NCBI GenBank assembly: GCA_940671915.1
Contig: CALNVZ010003434.1
Coordinates: forward strand, 2,946,719 to 3,010,718
Length of the DNA stretch: 64,000 nucleotides
From: Paracentrotus lividus
Taxonomy: Eukaryota; Echinodermata; Echinoidea; Camarodonta; Echinidae
Reading direction: 5' to 3'
The position numbers were made by a program, and so were the translations under genes. Below, one piece after another: positions 58,544 through 64,000 of the stretch. Numbering within the stretch: position 1 is the first letter of the stretch; every line of letters begins with the position of its first letter. The notes beneath the pieces are model-generated. The model worked only from the letters and a program-made list of their open reading frames with translations, made no database searches and was not told where the DNA came from.

Positions 58544-61500
58544 ACATAATGGCAAAGTTACTAAAAAGCAACTGTTCATGTACTACACACTAGCCTCATT
58601 CTGTTACCCTCGCACATAAAATCACTTTGAATAACTTATCACTTGGAGTAAATATCAGCGGTTCCATTGCAGTTAAAGTTAGTACAGTATCCAACGGCAA
58701 TGCATTTAGAAACACATAGGTGATTAAAATAGTATTTCACACTGCCACTATTTCTTATTATATGTGATGGTAACTCACTGGCGATTATTTCTTTGGCAAT
58801 TTATAAGAAAACATGAGGCATTTTCTGATACAGATAATTTTATTTTGACAAAATTTGAGTATGAAAACTCATCAAAATACTCAAACACCTTTTCAGAACA
58901 GAACATAATTCTTACCCTTTTAAAACATGATTATGAGAAGAAACTAGTCCCATTCTTACATTATTTGGTCTCTTGAGGTAAACTTTCAATCATTTTTATC
59001 TCGGCAATCTTGTGGTGAATCTAATAAATAATATGACAATATTATGAAAATGAAAAATAAAATGAATATTGAATTATTTCTCCAAGAACTGAAGGTGGTA
59101 CTATGTAGAATTGTAATGTATGTGTAAGCTGTCAAAGCACTTATATCATACGTTTTATGTACAAATCTTAAAAATTGGTGTAATTTATAAATTACAAATT
59201 TAGCATCATTACTTTCGATGCAATAAGTGTTACAATTATGATTTATGGTCAATTTTTGTAATAGATAATCCCAAACTCTATCCATAAACTAATACAACAG
59301 GAGTATGGCCTTTTTTTTTTTTAGGTAATTGCAATTCACATTAGGGAACATTATCATGTACCTCATCGTAGTATTAATACCGAAAAGCAAAATAGGCAAA
59401 TTAGGGTTTAAATATTAATGGGTCACACAATGTAAGGTTACACAAACCATTTCAATAATCATTTAAACCAATCCACACTGGAATTTCAGGTTATGAAAGA
59501 ATCTCCCAATAATCAGATCCATGTTGGATTGTTCAATGAAGACCACTGTATGATATGTGGCTATGTTGTAATAACTCCCCATAATTGTAACCCCCTCAGA
59601 TATAAGCCTTTCCTAATGCATTCCCTAGAGTTGTAATCCTCCCAAGTCCTTCTTTCCTTTAACCTATTCATTCTCATAGTTATACCCTCATAAGATGGTG
59701 TGAAAAATTAGGATTGCATGGCCGTACCTGGAAAGTTTACAACTAACTTTGAATTCTGGTATAGTGACATAATGTAAATTGTCACCGAATCAAACGAACC
59801 TATTAGAGAAAACCTGCTAAACCAGTTTGGTAGCTAAGTCAAATAGGAATGGTAGAAATTACACAAGACTGGTTTCCCAATTTATTAGAACAAAAATTCC
59901 TGACTTTTCACTGTTAATGGATTTTCAAAACTCAATGCTATCAATTTCAATTCATTTCGATGCATTGAAGGCAAACAACAGACTGACAGCTTCAGATGTT
60001 TTTTTTCTTCTGATTTTGAGGCATTTTCCTTAAATTCCATACTTTTCCTCGATTTCCAGGTTTTCCCGTTAAGAGTGGGAACCCTTGAAGAGGTTTAGAA
60101 GCTATATCAAAGATAGAAAACATAAAAATTGCTCTGGGTTTAAATAAAAAGTGTATTCATATTGGTGTTCCCACTTCTTCCCTCATGTTTGAAATTCAAA
60201 TATAAGCCATGATGTAAAAACATCAACCATTGGTGGACTTTAATCAAATTTAACAGATTCAATGAAGCTTACACACTATCTTTTGTAATTGTAGGTCTGG
60301 GAATGTGTAATCAATTGAAGGAGTGGCTTTTTAAAAGAGAAAAAGAAATATCCGAGTTCTGTCATAGCTTTTATTACTCTCGGCAACTGATCATAAATAT
60401 CATATATTAACCTGTATTAAAATTAACTGATTTATTTTTAAAAGTTTAATGATCGTGTTACCACCCTTCATGTTCTTCATATATTTGGTTTTTCCAGGTT
60501 TATTTACCTTCCTTTATTCCCTATATTTTGAAATCATTCTTGGACAAGTGATGTGATTTGAGTATGACAATAGTCTCATTTTCCATTAAATCTACATAGT
60601 GCATTATCATGATAACAAGGCATTTCCATCATATAATAAGTCTGGCAAATTCTTCTCACACACAAAAGTTCCGTTCACACAATCTGAATTGTCTTCCGCG
60701 GCCTTATTTACATGCCATTTACATAATTAGCATATTCATATGTACAGAAAATGTTTAAATATATATCTCTGTTCTATGAAATTATTTTACATATCTACAC
60801 GTGCAATATGAGTATAAGTTACAACACTGAGAACATAAAGGCAGTTTTGAGATTAGACTCATTGTAGGCCAAGCAACAAATATTATCTATTCTCATCATT
60901 GATGTATAGGAGGTACCTGGTCCCTATAGTCAATGGGTGAACAATCACAAAATAAGATATGATTTACAGAGAAATGTGACATATGGTGAGTTCTTATAAC
61001 AACAAGATTTGCAAAATGTCATCAAACAGCAGAGGCTCTTGGATAAATGTCATTAGCAAGTTATAGACTCAATTTATGCTTCTAGTTGAACTTTGGGAAA
61101 ATCTGGTTTGATAAAAAGTGGTCAACATCTACTGCTTCACAATTTTTTAATTCAAGTTCAAAGATTTGGTATCAACACAAAGTCTGAAACTATGTTTCCC
61201 CCTTGAATTTCTTCCTTAACTTTTTTGTAAACAAATGATCAAAACATTTAATTAGAATTTTAGTGATTTTCAAATTAAGAAAAAAGCCTTTCTAGAAACT
61301 GTTCAAGATTTCAATCATGATTTGTTGGCCATTTGTCAGGTTCCAATATATAAAGAGAAATATATATATATTGCAATTAAATAAAGTAAATTTATGAAAG
61401 TGATCAAGTTCATTCAGGATCTTAAAAATAAATTACTCTTCCAGCTAATGCTGTAATCAAACAGAAGAATGAAAGGACTCGAGAAGAAGAAGAAGAAAAC

Positions 61501-61544
61501 AACAATCATAAGGCAGTTTACACGTAAACATTCTCATACTGGTG
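58544..61544. other. No gene seen; probably includes the 3' UTR of the minus-strand gene
   Basis: AT-rich DNA. On the minus strand, AATAAA signals (TTTATT on plus) occur at about 60,431, 60,499 and 60,512, a plausible place for the end of the transcript whose stop is at 61,545. Confidence 0.4.
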
Positions 61545-63250
61545 CTATAATTTGACCACCACAGATTGATGCTGGCTGCTACCCCTACTGTTAACAGTAG
61601 ACGTGGAATGTCCATTCTTGGCTATGACCTGGGAATTGTTGGCCAGATTTTTGGCCATCATCGTCTCTGCGATCTTGGAGGTGGTAATCTGGATTTCAGT
61701 CTTACCATTGTGACCTTTGCCTGGTTTGCTCCGTGATCCCTTACTTCCCGATGAACCCGAGGAAGAACTCTTTGGTTTCTTAACCGAAGGGGTTGCGGAT
61801 GTCGATTTACTCACAGGAGGGGTCGTTGATATCGCGGTTGATGTGACGGTCGGGTAGGGACCATGCTTGACAGCTGACAGGTTTGTTGTTGAGAGCAGAG
61901 TTCCTTGAGACACAAGACTATTGATGCTCAGAGCACTAGGAAACTGTCCTGGAGGCATTTGCTTCGGGAGTGCTTGTGCAAGAGCTAGTAAATTGGCAGA
62001 GTCCAAAGATTGCGAGGAGGGATGGACTAAATGTTGTGTAGAAGCCAAGGAAGGGCTAACCTGTGTGGAGGTGGCTAGCTGTATGGGTGATGGCCTGGTC
62101 GCTGCTGAAGCAAATGATCCTAGGAAGGGCTGGGGTAGCATGGTATGAGGCAGTCCAATGTAGCTTGAAGGGTGTGTAAAGAGAAGAGAAGCACCAGCAG
62201 TAGCAGGAGACTGCAGAGCAATAGGTGGAATGAACTGACTATGTCCTGTATGAGACATGACAGGGAGAGTCTGTGTGATGACTGATGCTGTCATCAAACT
62301 TGCTGAGCTTGATGATCCTGCGGTTGTGGTACCAAGGACACTTGTAGCAAGAGGATTGGAAAGGATAGGGGTTGTTAGCGGAGAGGCTGTGATCACCGAT
62401 GGAGCAGTATGCCCCGCAGGGAGTGTCACTAAGCTTGGAGCAGGGGGCATTGTTCCTGATCCGTTCGATATGACAGTCTTATGGGTGCTGGTGGTTTGAA
62501 TGACTGAAGGTTGAGCAAGGAGGGAGTTGATTCCTACTGTAACCACTGGTTTGCTTGGTCCTATCACACCCTGAGTGGTTGGGTTAAAACCCAACCTTAG
62601 GGACTGAGTGGTCATGATTCGTGGAAGAAGCTGATGAGGAGTCTGGAGTGGGGTCTGAATGACGGGAAGCTGAGACACAGAGAGCTGCCGCCTGACAGGT
62701 TGCCTGACAACAGGCTGCTTGCCTAACAGCTGACTCACTGTCTGTCTAGTCACACTTCCAGCCAGTGCTCCCGACGACTGACTCACAACAATGGGTGTCT
62801 CCATCCTGGTCAGGGGCGATATCTGACTGGCAACACTCTGCAGAACTGTGGACACTTTGTCCTGGCTCATTTGCATGTATGTGGTCCTTTGTGGTGGAAT
62901 GGCACTTGTTGCCAAGGATGGAGCAGATCCATGCCTTGCAAGGATGTTCTCAGAATGTTTCTGTTTATGCCTTGGAAGATCAGAAGGCGGCTGTGCATCT
63001 CTCATGGTGGTAAATCTCAACATGGCTTCATTAGCTGAGCGGCTGAGACCCATGGGATGAGAGGTGGTGTTGGGGTACTGGGGCGTCTCCTTGATAGCTC
63101 CTTGGAAACTAGCGAAGGCCTGCTGATAGGAGGTGGAGACTCCAGGAAGTGAATAGGACGGATGGATGAGATGAGATGATGACACAGGTTGATGAAGAGG
63201 AGACTGAGAGCGTGAGTGAGCACATGACTTCCTTTCCTCTTCTTCTGCTT
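61545..63250 (-). CDS. 3'-terminal exon of an unrecognised Ser/Thr/Gln/Pro-rich protein
   Basis: On the minus strand an acceptor (TTTGTACTATTGCAG) ends at 63,251. An open frame of about 568 codons then runs to a TAG at 61,545-61,547. The exon starts with AA completing a codon (phase 1). The protein begins EAEEEERKSCAHSRSQSPLH and is low in complexity: rich in Ser, Thr, Gln, Pro and Val, with repeated short hydrophobic/Thr patterns (SLVTLPAGHTAPSVITASPL). Near the end is a Lys/Ser/Gly-rich basic patch (SSGSKGSRSKPGKGHNGK), and it finishes SQHQSVVVKL. No enzyme domain, membrane segment or signal is seen. Such composition is typical of disordered tails of nuclear regulators, which is inference only. 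Earlier exons lie beyond the window. Confidence 0.82.
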
Positions 63251-64000
63251 CTGCAATAGTACAAAAGAAATGCAATTAACATAAAGTTCGTAAAAACATC
63301 TTCAATATCTCTATGGATTTGAATCTATACATCCACATTTTGAAGTCACTCTCTCAGTTTCTTATTTTACCATGAATTCATCCCAAAACCCATTAGATCA
63401 TAAAAACAAGTACACACAGGTGGTTGGTTAAAGCTGGTGCATAGTTTTTTGGGAAGGGAAATTTTAATTTGGATTCACAGTAAGATAATACAAAAGATAG
63501 AATCCTAAAACTGTAATAAAGAAAATTAAATTACTTGAAATCTTGTTTTGGTGTCTTTATTCCACAATATAAGTATAAAACGTTATAAGACGGGGACCCG
63601 ACTTGTTTCAATGGTCACACAGAGCTTACGTGGAAAACCAATGGGATTCTCTTGTGTGGGTGATACACACAGATCGTTACGCACCATTCACCCCGTAACC
63701 TTCAGCGTGAGGTCGTTGCAGCAGAGGTCTAAACGGCGGTTGCATTGTGTTAATCTCAAATATATTTTCACTGAAATTCACCAGAAATCATGAAAGGAAT
63801 ATCACAAGATCTCTCACATACATGTATATCTTTTAGTGCAATGTGGACAACATGAGACTATATTTGATCGGCTTTATGCCAATTCTTTTTTTGTTACCAA
63901 AATTATACACCAGGTTTAATGATATGAACATAAAGTAGAGGCAAGAAGGTACACTTGTAAGACCAAGCGGATAAAATCACAAAATTGTACAGTGGATGGA
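63251..64000 (-). other. Intron of the unrecognised minus-strand gene
   Basis: No exon with convincing splice sites is seen. A CpG-containing patch at about 63,585-63,760 stands out from the AT-rich surroundings, but its reading frames are short. Confidence 0.4.

Noticed and set aside
61545..63250. Assignment to a known chromatin-complex subunit such as KANSL3
   Set aside because: Recalled sequences of such proteins did not match beyond shared Ser/Thr/Pro-rich composition.

Overview
The window looks like nuclear DNA of a marine invertebrate deuterostome, most likely an echinoderm such as a sea urchin. This is inferred from AT-rich DNA with long introns and standard GT..AG splice sites, many short inverted-repeat elements, a DIRS-type retrotransposon, frequent TACATGTA motifs, and one SGSM1/2-type gene where vertebrates have two. 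No organism name can be read directly from the sequence.

The dominant gene is a plus-strand SGSM1/2 homologue (RUN/TBC Rab-GTPase activating protein). It runs from at least 1.6 kb to its stop at 42,106-42,108. Fourteen exon positions were found by matching protein motifs, splice sites and reading phase. They encode the linker after the RUN domain, the central conserved region, and a TBC domain split by an acidic insert. Both catalytic fingers are intact (IDKDVQR and YVQGM). The 5' exons, including the RUN domain, lie upstream of the window. One small exon between 18.5 and 20.5 kb was not found. The first visible intron (about 14.3 kb) contains an intronless CYP3-like cytochrome P450 on the minus strand. 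Its ideal start codon and membrane anchor are separated from the catalytic domain by an in-frame stop.

The most unusual observation concerns exon edges. At least nine SGSM exons are accompanied by tandem or decayed copies of their own exon-intron junction. Examples are a five- to six-copy acceptor/exon array at 1.2-2.0 kb, a donor array of about seven copies at 25.0-25.8 kb, and a donor array of about 12-13 copies of the glutamine-finger exon at 31.0-32.5 kb. There is also a 1.86-kb tandem duplication carrying two exons, and single partial copies at 18.0, 20.1, 26.3, 28.1, 33.6 and 40.2 kb. The complete copy always abuts the intact exon, and the extra copies lie on the intron side.

A 5.5-kb DIRS-like tyrosine-recombinase retrotransposon (34.69-40.16 kb) sits in a late SGSM intron inside an ATG microsatellite. 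It has inverted termini, an internal complementary region that joins the complements of both ends, a gag-like ORF, and an RT-RNase H ORF. One stop codon and a deletion of most of the recombinase make it non-autonomous.

From about 43.6 to 61.5 kb the DNA appears intergenic, with MITE-like elements, microsatellites and degenerate tandem repeats. At the right edge lies the 3'-terminal exon of a minus-strand gene for a Ser/Thr/Gln/Pro-rich protein that was not recognised.
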